A stretch of 14,632 nucleotides of DNA from Acidimicrobiaceae bacterium (GCA_002715405.1 PAZD01000031.1:6791-21422); one strand, 5' to 3'. Shown: positions 6,368 through 13,764, numbered from the stretch's first letter. A program made the numbers and translations. The notes: a model not told the origin generated them from the letters alone.

Positions 6368-7021
6368 ATGGATCAACATAAATCAAAGCCAATTAAACAA
6401 GTCCGTTCTTTTCTAAGGAACGGGAGAGCTTTATCATTCTTGACGAGTATTTTTGCGAAGGTTGAAACACAAGAACAGCTCATTATCCCAGATGGAGAAC
6501 CTTTTATACTTGCAGCGAACCACAGAAGTTTTTTCGATTTCATCATCGCATGGAAATGCTTATATGAACTGGGATTGACATGCCATTGTCTCATACGAGC
6601 TGATCTTTTTGAAAAGCCTGTAATCGGAGGTTGGCTGAAACGTAACGGGTGTATCCCAGCTTCGAAAGCTACGAGGCAAGAAGCGGAGAACCTAGCTGTT
6701 TCTCTTCTAAGTGAAGGATACTCAGTTGCAATAATGCCAGAAGGTCGACTAGTTCCTGAAGTCGATCGACCAGATGGAGTTGGTCAAGGAAGGCCGGGAA
6801 TATCCAGAATAGCAACCGCCGCAAATGTTTCTATTCTTCCTATAGCTATCGAAGGCACTGACAAAGTTTGGCCAATGGGCAAAGCATTCCCACGGTTGAA
6901 ATTTTCACGACCGACAATAACCGTCAAGTTTGGACATCCAATTAAACTACCAAGTAATGACGACATCATTAATGTTGGTGTCATTATGGACGAAATAAAA
7001 ACACTTCTTAACGAAGGCTAA
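6368..7021 (+). CDS. PlsC-type 1-acylglycerol-3-phosphate acyltransferase family protein
   Basis: This is a 217-residue acyltransferase of the LPLAT/PlsC family, which transfers a fatty acyl group to a lysophosphatidate or related acceptor at the inner membrane face. The catalytic H-x4-D motif is NHRSFFD (His52, Asp57). The substrate-binding EGR motif is PEGR (124-127). LPIAIEG (157-163) corresponds to the conserved proline block. There is no clear separate transmembrane helix beyond a moderately hydrophobic N-terminal third. ATG 6368 follows the crotonase stop by 5 bases, with CAGGA at a suitable distance inside the crotonase 3' end, so it is the third gene of one transcript. A glycerolipid, acyl-transfer or tailoring role is possible, and the acceptor is unknown. 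Confidence 0.9.
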   Translation: MDQHKSKPIKQVRSFLRNGRALSFLTSIFAKVETQEQLIIPDGEPFILAANHRSFFDFIIAWKCLYELGLTCHCLIRADLFEKPVIGGWLKRNGCIPASKATRQEAENLAVSLLSEGYSVAIMPEGRLVPEVDRPDGVGQGRPGISRIATAANVSILPIAIEGTDKVWPMGKAFPRLKFSRPTITVKFGHPIKLPSNDDIINVGVIMDEIKTLLNEG

Positions 7022-7026
7022 GCCTT
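7014..7026 (+). other. Short hairpin around the acyltransferase stop codon
   Basis: AAGGC and GCCTT pair around a TAA loop that is the stop codon itself. The convergent aldo/keto reductase gene ends 15 bases further on. The stem is only 5 bp and no T-run follows in either direction, so it is a weak candidate for a shared 3' end structure. Confidence 0.25.
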
Positions 7027-7041
7027 AAAACCATCAATGTT

Positions 7042-8058
7042 TTATTTATAGTCAGCTTTCCGAAATTGAATACTCGTATCACCTTTTCGGAATTCGCTTG
7101 TAATAGCGTCAAGCATTTCAACGATTTCTTTATCTAATGGTTCTTGAACCGCTCGAATAGCATCATCAAGCTGACCGGGACTTGTCGCACCAACTATTGG
7201 CGATGTCACAGTGGGGTTGGCTAACACCCATCCAATTGCGAGCTGGGCTAGCGAAACTCCTGCTTGTTCAGCTACAGGGCGGATCAAATCGACTGTTTCG
7301 TGATATTCATCCGCCCAATATCGATCCATATAACGTTTTCCCTGACCTCCCTTGAGAGTAAATCTCGTTCCATCAATTGGCCCTTTACGGGAATGCTTTC
7401 CAGTAAGAAGTCCCCCTGCTAATGGATTGTATGGAATAACAGCAACGTCTTTAAAATCGCAAAGATTGTACAGGTCGCGTTCGGGCTCTCTAAAAAGCAA
7501 GTTATATCTGGGTTGAACACAGTCAAAGCGAACCAAATCATTCGTTTCGGAAATACCTAGTGTTAAGGCTAAATACCATGCAGGGTAATTAGAACAGCCG
7601 GCGTAGAGAATCTTCCCTTGGCGAACGAGGTCATCCAAAGTTCCTAATGTCTCTTCGATCGGTGTCTCGTAATCCGGAAAATGAACTTGATAAAGATCTA
7701 TGTATTCTGTTTGTAACCTTCTCAAAGAAGCTTCAACCGAATCTACAATATTCCTTCGACTAGATCCCCCCTGCCAAGGATTTGAGCCTGTGGGGGCAAA
7801 GAATTTAGTTGCTAACACTACATCATCGCGGTATGGGCCAAGCCATTCACCAATAATGCTCTCAGTTTTCCCAATATCTTCAGGTACCCCATTCGCCGGA
7901 TAAATATCAGCTGTATCCATGAACGAAATACCTGATTCGAGAGCGTAGTTAAGGATTTCATGTGATTGGGCGGTATCACACTGATTACCAAAAGTCATTG
8001 TTCCTAAACACAGACGAGAAACCTTTAGCCCAGTCCTACCGAATTTTTTATAGTCCAT
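7042..8058 (-). CDS. Aldo/keto reductase
   Basis: This is a 338-residue NADPH-dependent (beta/alpha)8-barrel oxidoreductase that would reduce aldehydes or ketones. The full catalytic tetrad is visible: Asp48 and Tyr53 in MDTADIYP, Lys85 in LATKFF and His126 in YQVHFPD. The cofactor-binding segment SPIVGATSPGQLDDAI is near the C terminus. Overall the protein looks like the YajO/Kv-beta-type branch of AKRs (LKVSRLCLGTMTFGNQ at the start). The ATG at 8058 is preceded by AAGAAGG, located in the end of the upstream split-barrel gene from which it is separated by 3 bases, so it is the last gene of the MaoC operon. The substrate is unknown; the operon suggests acyl or carbonyl metabolism. Confidence 0.95.
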   Translation of the reverse strand: MDYKKFGRTGLKVSRLCLGTMTFGNQCDTAQSHEILNYALESGISFMDTADIYPANGVPEDIGKTESIIGEWLGPYRDDVVLATKFFAPTGSNPWQGGSSRRNIVDSVEASLRRLQTEYIDLYQVHFPDYETPIEETLGTLDDLVRQGKILYAGCSNYPAWYLALTLGISETNDLVRFDCVQPRYNLLFREPERDLYNLCDFKDVAVIPYNPLAGGLLTGKHSRKGPIDGTRFTLKGGQGKRYMDRYWADEYHETVDLIRPVAEQAGVSLAQLAIGWVLANPTVTSPIVGATSPGQLDDAIRAVQEPLDKEIVEMLDAITSEFRKGDTSIQFRKADYK

Positions 8059-8061
8059 GGC

Positions 8062-8460
8062 TCATACCTTCTTCGCACTTATCGGACGACAATCGTTCGA
8101 ACAGTTTTCTTGAGTCGGTTCTTCTGATGGCGGATTTGAGCGGTGCAAAATCGCTGATTTAGGTTTGAATACTCCTTGGAAACCACCTTCAGGTTTCTCT
8201 GCAACACTTACAACCCCGTCTACGATCAAACTGTGGCCCCCAAATTTTATAGGTGGCCAGAACATCGCTGCTGAAGGCCTACTCGACGCGTTTCTAGAAG
8301 TCTTTCTTCCAATATCACAAAGAAGGCCATCGGAACAGATGGACAGCGAAACATGGGTAATATGCGGATGGCCATCATCACCAGTAGAAACAAGGAAAGC
8401 ACTAAGCCCATACTCATCTAGTGCATTATCTAAATTGTCGATATCGACAGGAACGCTCAT
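8062..8460 (-). CDS. Pyridoxamine-5'-phosphate-oxidase-like FMN split-barrel protein
   Basis: This is a small 132-residue protein of the FMN-binding split-barrel fold. The start (VDIDNLDNALDEYGLSAFLVSTGDDGHPHITHV) is the typical first strand pair of this fold, in which a flavin or F420 is bound between protomers of a dimer. Further on, SLIVDGVVSV matches the later barrel strand. The C-terminal NCSNDCRP has a C-x3-C pair that I recall as usual for this actinobacterial subgroup. It is too short and lacks the features expected of true PdxH, so a vitamin B6 role should not be assumed. Its ATG overlaps the MaoC stop codon in ATGA, and the aldo/keto reductase begins 3 bases after it, so it is translated as part of the same operon. 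A flavin- or F420-linked redox function next to a reductase is plausible but unproven. Confidence 0.8.
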   Translation of the reverse strand: MSVPVDIDNLDNALDEYGLSAFLVSTGDDGHPHITHVSLSICSDGLLCDIGRKTSRNASSRPSAAMFWPPIKFGGHSLIVDGVVSVAEKPEGGFQGVFKPKSAILHRSNPPSEEPTQENCSNDCRPISAKKV

Positions 8461-8936
8461 GAAAAAACTGTCCTACCGATCCATTCAGCAATTAAGGCGG
8501 GCTTATCTTGGTCTTCGATTTCTACCGTCATTTTTCTTGTAAGATCTACAGCATTCCCTTTTAAGGAAACATCTACCGCTTGTGAAGTCGCTCGTACTTT
8601 TGAACCAGCTGGCACAGGATTGATAAATCGTACTTTGTTCAACCCGTAATTAATGCCCATCAAAACACCGCCTATATCTTGGTAAGATTCATCTACTGGA
8701 ATGGTCGTAGATAAGTGCACAAGCATCGAGAGAGTCAAAAAACCATGCGCTATCGTTCCCCCAAAAGGGGTTTGAGAAGCTCGCTCAATATCGACATGGA
8801 TAAATTGATGATCAATAGTCGCATCAGCGAAGTCATTGATCCTTTCTTGTGTTATTTCAAACCATTCCCCTGCGACGGGATCTGACCCAACGGTCTTTTG
8901 CATCGCTTCATATGCTCGTTGTGCGTTTTCGCTCAT
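8457..8936 (-). CDS. MaoC/NodN-like (R)-specific enoyl-CoA hydratase
   Basis: This is a 159-residue single hot-dog-fold hydratase/dehydratase acting on 2-enoyl- or (R)-3-hydroxyacyl thioesters. The hydratase-2 catalytic pair is present as D-x4-H: Asp42 and His47 in IDHQFIHVD, followed by PFGGTIAHGFLTLS. Spacing and length match mycobacterial Rv0130 (HtdZ; I recall Asp40 and His45) and NodN-like proteins. ATG 8936 has a strong ribosome binding site (GGAGG, 8944-8948 on the opposite strand). It is the first gene of the operon with the split-barrel protein and aldo/keto reductase, and the region upstream is a divergent promoter shared with the TIGR03086-like gene. It could serve fatty acid oxidation, fatty acid synthesis or a side-chain degradation pathway. 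Confidence 0.9.
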   Translation of the reverse strand: MSENAQRAYEAMQKTVGSDPVAGEWFEITQERINDFADATIDHQFIHVDIERASQTPFGGTIAHGFLTLSMLVHLSTTIPVDESYQDIGGVLMGINYGLNKVRFINPVPAGSKVRATSQAVDVSLKGNAVDLTRKMTVEIEDQDKPALIAEWIGRTVFS

Positions 8937-8972
8937 GGATTATCCTCCAAAAAATTATTCATAGTAAGCCTA

Positions 8973-8986
8973 GGCCTTTGAAGGCC
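8973..8986. promoter_or_regulatory. Perfect inverted repeat in the divergent maoC/TIGR03086 intergenic region
   Basis: GGCCTT-TG-AAGGCC is a perfect 6+2+6 palindrome in the 132-base divergent gap. It overlaps the candidate plus-strand -35 (TTGAAG 8978-8983) and lies just downstream of the candidate minus-strand -10 TATACT (9003-8998), the position expected for a repressor operator. An adjoining palindrome GCCTAGGC spans 8968-8975. The regulator is unknown and not in the window. Confidence 0.4.
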
Positions 8987-9005
8987 GCAAGTGAAATAGT
9001 ATACG
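8978..9005 (+). promoter_or_regulatory. Candidate promoter for the TIGR03086-like gene, sharing GTATAC with a divergent -10
   Basis: TTGAAG (8978-8983) and TATACG (9000-9005) are 16 bases apart, each with four consensus matches. The palindromic GTATAC core also provides TATACT for minus-strand transcription of the MaoC operon, although no -35 is recognisable there. Evidence is limited to these weak matches. Confidence 0.25.
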
Positions 9006-9068
9006 TTCTTTCAAGTTCAGAATCGGTGCTAAACCAGATATGCACTTCCTGTGAAAAGGTGCTAATTC

Positions 9069-9677
9069 TTGGGTATGTCGAATTCGCCCGATCCGTTGAG
9101 GATGCTAGATCTTTCCCAGTCACGAACAACTGCTGTAATTTCCAAAATTCACTTAGATCAAATGACTCTCCCTACTCCATGCGACCTATGGAATGTAAGA
9201 AATATTATCAACAAGCTTGTAGCTTCAACCCTTCTTTTTGCGGGTTTCGGACTTCGTCAGCCTCCTGACCCAGATCTCGATTTAGTAAATCCCAAAGAGA
9301 TAATTGGCGATGACCCATTAGGGGTCTACATTTCTGCTGCAAAAAAATGCCGAGATGCTTGGAGATCTCCTGGCGCATTATCCGGTATGGCAACCTCAAC
9401 TATCGGAGAAGCAAAAGCAAAAGCGGTGTTGAATGCGAGAATCTTTGATACCACGATACTGACTTGGGATATCAGTAAAGCTTGCAACATTAATCATCTT
9501 ATTGACGAAGAACAGGCAGCATATGTTCTCTTTGTCGCCGAAAGACTTGTTCCGGCAGTAAGATCTCAAAGCCCAGAGCGATATAAACATCCGATATCTT
9601 CAAAAGCTGATGCAGATACGGTCGAAAAGCTGGTTAGCGTAACTGGGCGTGACCCAAACTGGAAATCAGATGGGTAA
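9069..9677 (+). CDS. TIGR03086/maleylpyruvate-isomerase-like (DinB fold) protein lacking metal-binding histidines
   Basis: This protein of about 200 residues belongs to the DinB/MDMPI four-helix-bundle superfamily of Actinobacteria, whose founding members include mycothiol-dependent maleylpyruvate isomerase. Family marks are an early 'DPLRMLDLSQ' helix, TPCDLWNVRNIINKLV, GDDPLGVY, the helix ending in TWDIS, and a late SVTGRDP. The three-ligand metal site usually reads H in NHLV and D/E-x3-H in DLLVHGWDLA. Here the corresponding residues, counted from ATG 9075, are Lys47 (NKLV), Asp125 and Leu129 (DTTILTWD), so both His are lost while the acidic ligand remains. The frame is otherwise intact. 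The start is either TTG 9069, with AAAAGG at good spacing, or ATG 9075, which is 15 bases from it. I give the former as the outer limit. Function is unknown; a role that no longer needs metal or thiol is likely. Confidence 0.82.
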   Translation: MGMSNSPDPLRMLDLSQSRTTAVISKIHLDQMTLPTPCDLWNVRNIINKLVASTLLFAGFGLRQPPDPDLDLVNPKEIIGDDPLGVYISAAKKCRDAWRSPGALSGMATSTIGEAKAKAVLNARIFDTTILTWDISKACNINHLIDEEQAAYVLFVAERLVPAVRSQSPERYKHPISSKADADTVEKLVSVTGRDPNWKSDG

Positions 9678-9703
9678 TCAATTTTGAAATTATTTTGAAA
9701 GCT

Positions 9704-10936
9704 CTAACTCCGCGGAACATCCGACCACGGTATCTCCTTGTCTACACGTGGCTCTCCGGGAAGTCCAAGGACCTGTTCACCCAAAATATTTCGCATAATT
9801 TCAGAAGTTCCACCTTCTATAGAGTTAGCACGAACACGAAGAAAGGCATACCGTGGTCCATGAATTGAACCATCAGTGGAAAGTAGCTCAGGTCGCCTAA
9901 AGGTATAGTCAAACCCCACTTGTCCAGAGGGGCCGAGCATATTCAAACATAGTTCGTAAATCTCTTTATTTAACTCAGCGGAAGCTAGTTTCCCTATAGA
10001 GCCTTCCGGCCCTGGATTTCCTGCTTTAGCAGCTGCGGAAGCTCGTTGATTAGTTAACCGTAATGCTTCTGACTTAACCCATAGGGTCATTAGGTCATCC
10101 AGAGTTTTTTTATTTTTACTACTGGATGGCAAATTCTTCCAGATCTCGACAGCATCCCCAATAGGTCCAACTCCTGGTTGAGATGTAGATCCTCCGCTGC
10201 TACCACCAATCGCGGACCGCTCGTTCATTAACGTCGTTAATGCGACACGCCATCCTTCCCCAACATCCCCTATTCTGCAAGAATCAGGGACTCTTACTTC
10301 AGTTATATATACCTCGTTAAATTCTGCCTCACCGGTGATCTGGCGTAATGGCCTAACTTCGACTCCTTCAGCTCGCATATCCAGAGCAAAATACGTCATA
10401 CCCTTGTGTTTCGGAAGTTCTGGGTTGCTTCTTGTGACTAGCATTCCCCAATCTCCTAAGTGTGCGAGGGTATTCCACACTTTTTGTCCGCTAATTACCC
10501 ACTCATCTCCATCTCTTTCAGCTTTACAAGCAAGGCCGGCGAAATCAGAACCGGCACCAGGTTCAGAAAATAACTGACACCACCTTTCTTCACCTGTATA
10601 CATAGGTCGAAGGAACCGTTCTTTCTGTTCACTCGTTCCATGAGTCGAGATGGTAGGACCAGCCAAAGACATAAAGAAAGTTGTTGGGTCAGTCGGTTGA
10701 GCACCAGCTTCTCGCATTTTCCGTTCAACGATCCTCTGTAAACTAGGTCGTAATCCTAAACCTCCTTCACCTTTGGGTAAATGAACCCAAGCGAGGCCCA
10801 TGTCATAACGCGCTCCACGAAAATCTTTGTTATCCATCGAAGAAGGATTATTTTTCTTTAAAAACTCTTCTACAAGTTCTAGCAATTGTGATTCTTGTTC
10901 AGATTTATCTTGGGTAGTTATTGAAGAAGAACTCAT
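9704..10936 (-). CDS. Acyl-CoA dehydrogenase (FadE-type)
   Basis: This is a 410-residue flavoenzyme that introduces a trans-2 double bond into acyl-CoA, passing electrons to ETF. The middle beta domain shows FSEPGAGSDFAGL (124-135), then W-x-I-x-GQKVWNT, the standard FAD/substrate signature. The C-terminal helical domain ends in NSIEGGTSEIMRNILGEQVL, with Glu374 in the position of the catalytic base. The insert-rich region at about 245-280 (GGSSGGSTSQPG, then KNKK) is typical of actinobacterial FadE paralogues used on branched, steroid side-chain or long-chain substrates, but the substrate cannot be set. ATG 10936 has no close ribosome binding site: AAGG lies about 15 bases away, so translation may start from a weak site or a short leader. 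It follows tsaD by 78 bases on the same strand and converges on the TIGR03086-like gene, from which 26 bases separate it. Confidence 0.95.
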   Translation of the reverse strand: MSSSSITTQDKSEQESQLLELVEEFLKKNNPSSMDNKDFRGARYDMGLAWVHLPKGEGGLGLRPSLQRIVERKMREAGAQPTDPTTFFMSLAGPTISTHGTSEQKERFLRPMYTGEERWCQLFSEPGAGSDFAGLACKAERDGDEWVISGQKVWNTLAHLGDWGMLVTRSNPELPKHKGMTYFALDMRAEGVEVRPLRQITGEAEFNEVYITEVRVPDSCRIGDVGEGWRVALTTLMNERSAIGGSSGGSTSQPGVGPIGDAVEIWKNLPSSSKNKKTLDDLMTLWVKSEALRLTNQRASAAAKAGNPGPEGSIGKLASAELNKEIYELCLNMLGPSGQVGFDYTFRRPELLSTDGSIHGPRYAFLRVRANSIEGGTSEIMRNILGEQVLGLPGEPRVDKEIPWSDVPRS

Positions 10937-11014
10937 AATATAAGTGTTACCTTATTTTAATCGAAAAGCGTAATTTCGGGTGAAAACCCTAGCTACTCAA
11001 CGTGTATTAGGACG

Positions 11015-12019
11015 TTATTCTCCAGATGGAAGTTTTAAATTAGAATCCGCTCCACTGTTAAGAGGATCAGGTCCATCTTTTTTAAATCTGAGCCAACCGG
11101 TAGCTGCAACCATTGCTGCATTATCTGTACAGTAGGCTCGACTTGGGACGAATGGATGAATCCCATCCTCAAGGCAAATATCATATATGGCCTCACGTAG
11201 TCTTGAATTAGCAGCTACACCACCTCCAATACACAGACCTTTTGCACCTGTTTCTAACGCTGCTTTACGAGCTTTAGTGATTAGAACTTCAACAACAGCT
11301 TCTTGGAACGACGAGGCTATATCTTCTGTAGGAGTTTCTGGGTTTTTTCGAACATAATTTATTACTGCTGTTTTTAAGCCACTAAAGCTAAAATCGAATC
11401 CTTCTTTAATCATTGGCCTAGGAAATTCGATAGAGTCATCTCCTTTCTCTGCCAACCGATCAATTTCGGGACCCCCTGGGTACCCCAATCCTAAGTACCT
11501 TGCAACTTTGTCATATGCCTCCCCAACGGCATCATCAAGCGTTTGTCCAAGGATTGAATATTCCATATGGTCTTGCATAGAAACTAAAATGGTATGACCA
11601 CCAGAAACCAACAAAACGATGAGTGGGAGTTCCATATCTGGTTCCTCTAGAAAACAAGAATAGAGATGAGCTTCGAGATGGTTGACTCCTATATACGGTT
11701 TGTCCCAAACAAGCGATAAAGCTTTGGCAGCGCTAACCCCGACTAACAAAGAGCCGACCAGCCCTGGTCCTTTTGTAGCTGCTATTAGATCAATATCTTT
11801 GTACTCAATTCCAGCTTCTACAAGGGCTTGGGCGATGACAGGATTAACCAAACCTACATGAGCTCGGCTTGCTACCTCTGGAACAACCCCACCATAGCGA
11901 GCATGAAGATCAACCTGACTGCTAACCACTGAAGATAAGACAATATTCTCACTTGTTACAACAGATGCTGCAGTCTCATCGCAAGAAGTCTCAATACCAA
12001 GAGTAAGTCTGACAGTCAT
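11015..12019 (-). CDS. tsaD: tRNA N6-threonylcarbamoyladenosine transferase TsaD
   Basis: This is the 334-residue catalytic subunit that transfers the threonylcarbamoyl group from threonylcarbamoyl-AMP to A37 of tRNAs reading ANN codons. It belongs to the ASKHA/Kae1 fold. The N-terminal phosphate loop is GIETSCDET. The metal ligands are visible: His114 and His118 in GVNHLEAH, and Asp299 in CTDNAAM. Other family text is present: YGGVVPEVASRAH, LLVSGGHT, YPGGPEID and FSFSGLKTAV. The start ATG overlaps the rimI stop in ATGA. It is the last gene of the tsaE-tsaB-rimI-tsaD unit. Length matches the usual 335-345. Confidence 0.98.
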   Translation of the reverse strand: MTVRLTLGIETSCDETAASVVTSENIVLSSVVSSQVDLHARYGGVVPEVASRAHVGLVNPVIAQALVEAGIEYKDIDLIAATKGPGLVGSLLVGVSAAKALSLVWDKPYIGVNHLEAHLYSCFLEEPDMELPLIVLLVSGGHTILVSMQDHMEYSILGQTLDDAVGEAYDKVARYLGLGYPGGPEIDRLAEKGDDSIEFPRPMIKEGFDFSFSGLKTAVINYVRKNPETPTEDIASSFQEAVVEVLITKARKAALETGAKGLCIGGGVAANSRLREAIYDICLEDGIHPFVPSRAYCTDNAAMVAATGWLRFKKDGPDPLNSGADSNLKLPSGE

Positions 12020-12516
12020 GGTGTTACCGATTCCTTTGGTCTCTTTAATGAATCTAAAAGTAACTTGTATGGACCTTGATTAATATCGTTAGCCCACATG
12101 ATTAACGCATCTTCATTATCTGACTGATAGTAGGCTCGTCTGATTCCCGCAGGAACCATGCCGAATTTCTTATATAAAGCTTGAGCGGGAAGATTCCCAA
12201 CTCTTACTTCAAGAGTTAGATCAGTAGCACCCATCGTGATTGCTTCCTCAAGTAGTTTGATCATTATTTGAGTAGCTACACCTTTACTCAGATTTGAATC
12301 TTTTACAGCAATGGTAGTTATATGAAAATCATCTCCGGCTAGTAAGCCACCTCCATAGCCTATGACTTCATCGCTTTCCAACGCTACATAATACGAACGG
12401 TGCATTCGAGATAGCTCTTTCAGCCAGAGTTTTTTGCTCCAAGGCTCAGGGAAAGCAACCTGATCTATCTCAATTATTCCTTGGATATATTTTCGCGTGA
12501 CAGGAACTAGTTTCAT
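12016..12516 (-). CDS. rimI: Ribosomal protein S18-alanine N-acetyltransferase RimI
   Basis: This is a 166-residue GNAT acetyltransferase that acetylates the N-terminal alanine of ribosomal protein S18 using acetyl-CoA. The GNAT core is clear: AFPEPWSKKLWLKEL near the start, HITTIAVKDSNLSKGVATQI (acetyl-CoA loop, about 65-84), LEVRVGNLPAQALYKKFGM and RRAYYQSDNEDALIM. Glu103 and Tyr115 occupy the same numbers as the catalytic Glu and Tyr I recall for enterobacterial RimI. The pyrophosphate loop reads NLSKGVA rather than the usual R/Q-R-x-G-x-G, a mild departure. It overlaps tsaB upstream and tsaD downstream by 4 bases each, which strengthens the assignment because rimI is commonly found with tsaB and tsaD. 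Confidence 0.93.
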   Translation of the reverse strand: MKLVPVTRKYIQGIIEIDQVAFPEPWSKKLWLKELSRMHRSYYVALESDEVIGYGGGLLAGDDFHITTIAVKDSNLSKGVATQIMIKLLEEAITMGATDLTLEVRVGNLPAQALYKKFGMVPAGIRRAYYQSDNEDALIMWANDINQGPYKLLLDSLKRPKESVTP

Positions 12517-13214
12517 AATATTTTCTTCTTCTGGTGCTCTATCTCTATTGCATCAGGTTTTCTTAGATACATAGGTTCTAATTCGGTGGGACTAACAAAT
12601 TCTTCGCGAAGGGCTTTTGCATGGGCTAGCTGAACTATAGATGCGGCTGATGGATAAGCCATGCTTGGCTCTGCAGCTTCAACGCCTCGAAGATTAGCGA
12701 ATATTTCCGAATAGCGAATAGCCCCGTCACCGACAAGTAACGCTTCATTCCCATGAGCTAGCAAATCGGCAGCTACATCATCTGGAGTGCTCACCGAAGG
12801 TTCACTAATTCTTTGGACTCCGCCGGGGACTTGACGATAATTTGCATGGAAAATTTCACCTCGACGTGCATCGATAGCCGGCACAATGAGTTTTGCACAA
12901 TGACGAACGGGGTATGCGAGTAAATCAAGGCTTGAAATTCCGATCATTGGGACTCCAAGTCCAAATGCCATAGATATAGCTGTAGCTACTCCTACGCGAA
13001 GCCCAGTATAAAGACCCGGCCCAATATCAACAGCAATGACGCTAATTTCGTTCAGGCTTATTCTTGCCTGCTCGCGAACAAAGTCAATCTGAGGTGTTAG
13101 GTTCTCAGCGTGCCTTCGGCCACGTGAGGAATGAGTAGAAGCTAAAACACCTTCGTGCCCTCCAATTGCACACCCAACCTGTGAAGTAGCGCTTTCAATT
13201 CCTAAAATAATCAT
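12513..13214 (-). CDS. tsaB: tRNA threonylcarbamoyladenosine biosynthesis protein TsaB
   Basis: This is a non-catalytic TsaD paralogue that forms the TsaB-TsaD heterodimer which TsaE joins for t6A synthesis. The text MIILGIESATSQVGCAIGG is the usual TsaB start and GPGLYTGLRVGVATA is its diagnostic loop, while TsaD's metal-binding H-x3-H is absent. I place the start at ATG 13214, giving 233 residues. This ATG overlaps the tsaE stop as ATGA, exactly like the two downstream junctions, and family proteins begin here. An in-frame ATG five codons upstream (13229), adding MDNIG, would need an 19-base overlap. The C-terminal KPDAIEIEHQKKKIL runs into the rimI start. Confidence 0.95.
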   Translation of the reverse strand: MIILGIESATSQVGCAIGGHEGVLASTHSSRGRRHAENLTPQIDFVREQARISLNEISVIAVDIGPGLYTGLRVGVATAISMAFGLGVPMIGISSLDLLAYPVRHCAKLIVPAIDARRGEIFHANYRQVPGGVQRISEPSVSTPDDVAADLLAHGNEALLVGDGAIRYSEIFANLRGVEAAEPSMAYPSAASIVQLAHAKALREEFVSPTELEPMYLRKPDAIEIEHQKKKIL

Positions 13215-13696
13215 TCCGATATTATCCATTCATCAACGGCTTCCTGAAGCGCCTCCATACGATTCTTCCAACTTTCCCCTATACGAGAAATTGTTAAATA
13301 CCGCTGATCGTCCTCCAAACCATACTCAAGGCGCACTTCGAGATAGTTTTGTGGCACTGCAGGAACTATTTGGTCTCCCCACTCTATGACAGTTACTGAA
13401 TCTCCTTCAAGCAATTCCGGTAATGCTAAATCTCGCACTTCGTCTAGGTCTTCAATTCTGTATACATCAAGGTGATGAAGTACGAGTCGGCCTGTGTATG
13501 CCCTAGCAAGGATAAATGTAGGGCTCGTTATAGCATCAGTGACACCTAATGATTCTCCCAAACCCTGAGTGAACGCTGTTTTCCCTGCTCCAAGATCACC
13601 TACTAGCAGAATTAAGTCTTTAGAAATGACAAATTCGGCTAGGCGCGCAGCTAATTGACGCGTTTCATCGACATTATTTGTTTTTGCTTTAAACAC
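13211..13696 (-). CDS. tsaE: tRNA threonylcarbamoyladenosine biosynthesis ATPase TsaE
   Basis: This is the 161-residue P-loop ATPase that binds TsaB-TsaD and supports cycles of t6A formation. The Walker A loop is GDLGAGKT at 33-40, SPTF follows, and LHHLDVYRIEDLDEV plus TVIEWGDQI are the characteristic TsaE downstream motifs. The start is GTG 13696: no in-frame ATG lies between it and an upstream stop codon, and the protein begins in the usual place (DETRQLAARLAEF). A short purine-rich GAGAGA precedes it. It is the first gene of the tsaE-tsaB-rimI-tsaD unit and lies 68 bases downstream of the P1 peptidase gene on the same strand. No clear terminator or promoter is visible in that gap. Confidence 0.96.
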   Translation of the reverse strand: MFKAKTNNVDETRQLAARLAEFVISKDLILLVGDLGAGKTAFTQGLGESLGVTDAITSPTFILARAYTGRLVLHHLDVYRIEDLDEVRDLALPELLEGDSVTVIEWGDQIVPAVPQNYLEVRLEYGLEDDQRYLTISRIGESWKNRMEALQEAVDEWIISE

Positions 13697-13764
13697 TCTC
13701 TCAGGGTAGTCCTTGCACGTCGAAGATCACCGGAAAAGATAAGCAGGAAGAGATTTTTTCGGCC

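Noticed and set aside
8062..8460. True PdxH (vitamin B6 oxidase) annotation
   Set aside because: The protein is about 130 residues, shorter than PdxH, and lacks the expected C-terminal dimerisation segment. Only the fold is supported.
8165..8542. 125-codon plus-strand frame
   Set aside because: It is antisense to the split-barrel and MaoC genes, both of which have clear motifs.
8849..9268. 139-codon plus-strand frame crossing the divergent intergenic region
   Set aside because: It covers the maoC start region, its promoter and the TIGR03086-like gene in the wrong frame, and the translation has no recognisable family text.
9681..9700. Twice-repeated ATTTTGAAA between convergent genes
   Set aside because: This is short AT-rich sequence in a 26-base gap. 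It forms no stem and is easily explained by composition.
10978..10989. GGGT-GAAA-ACCC hairpin between tsaD and the acyl-CoA dehydrogenase
   Set aside because: The stem is only 4 bp and no T-run follows on the transcribed strand, so a terminator or regulatory call is not supported.
13215..13229. ATG 13229 as TsaB start
   Set aside because: It gives a five-residue extension not seen in the family and a longer overlap with tsaE. ATG 13214 makes the ATGA junction seen at the neighbouring genes.
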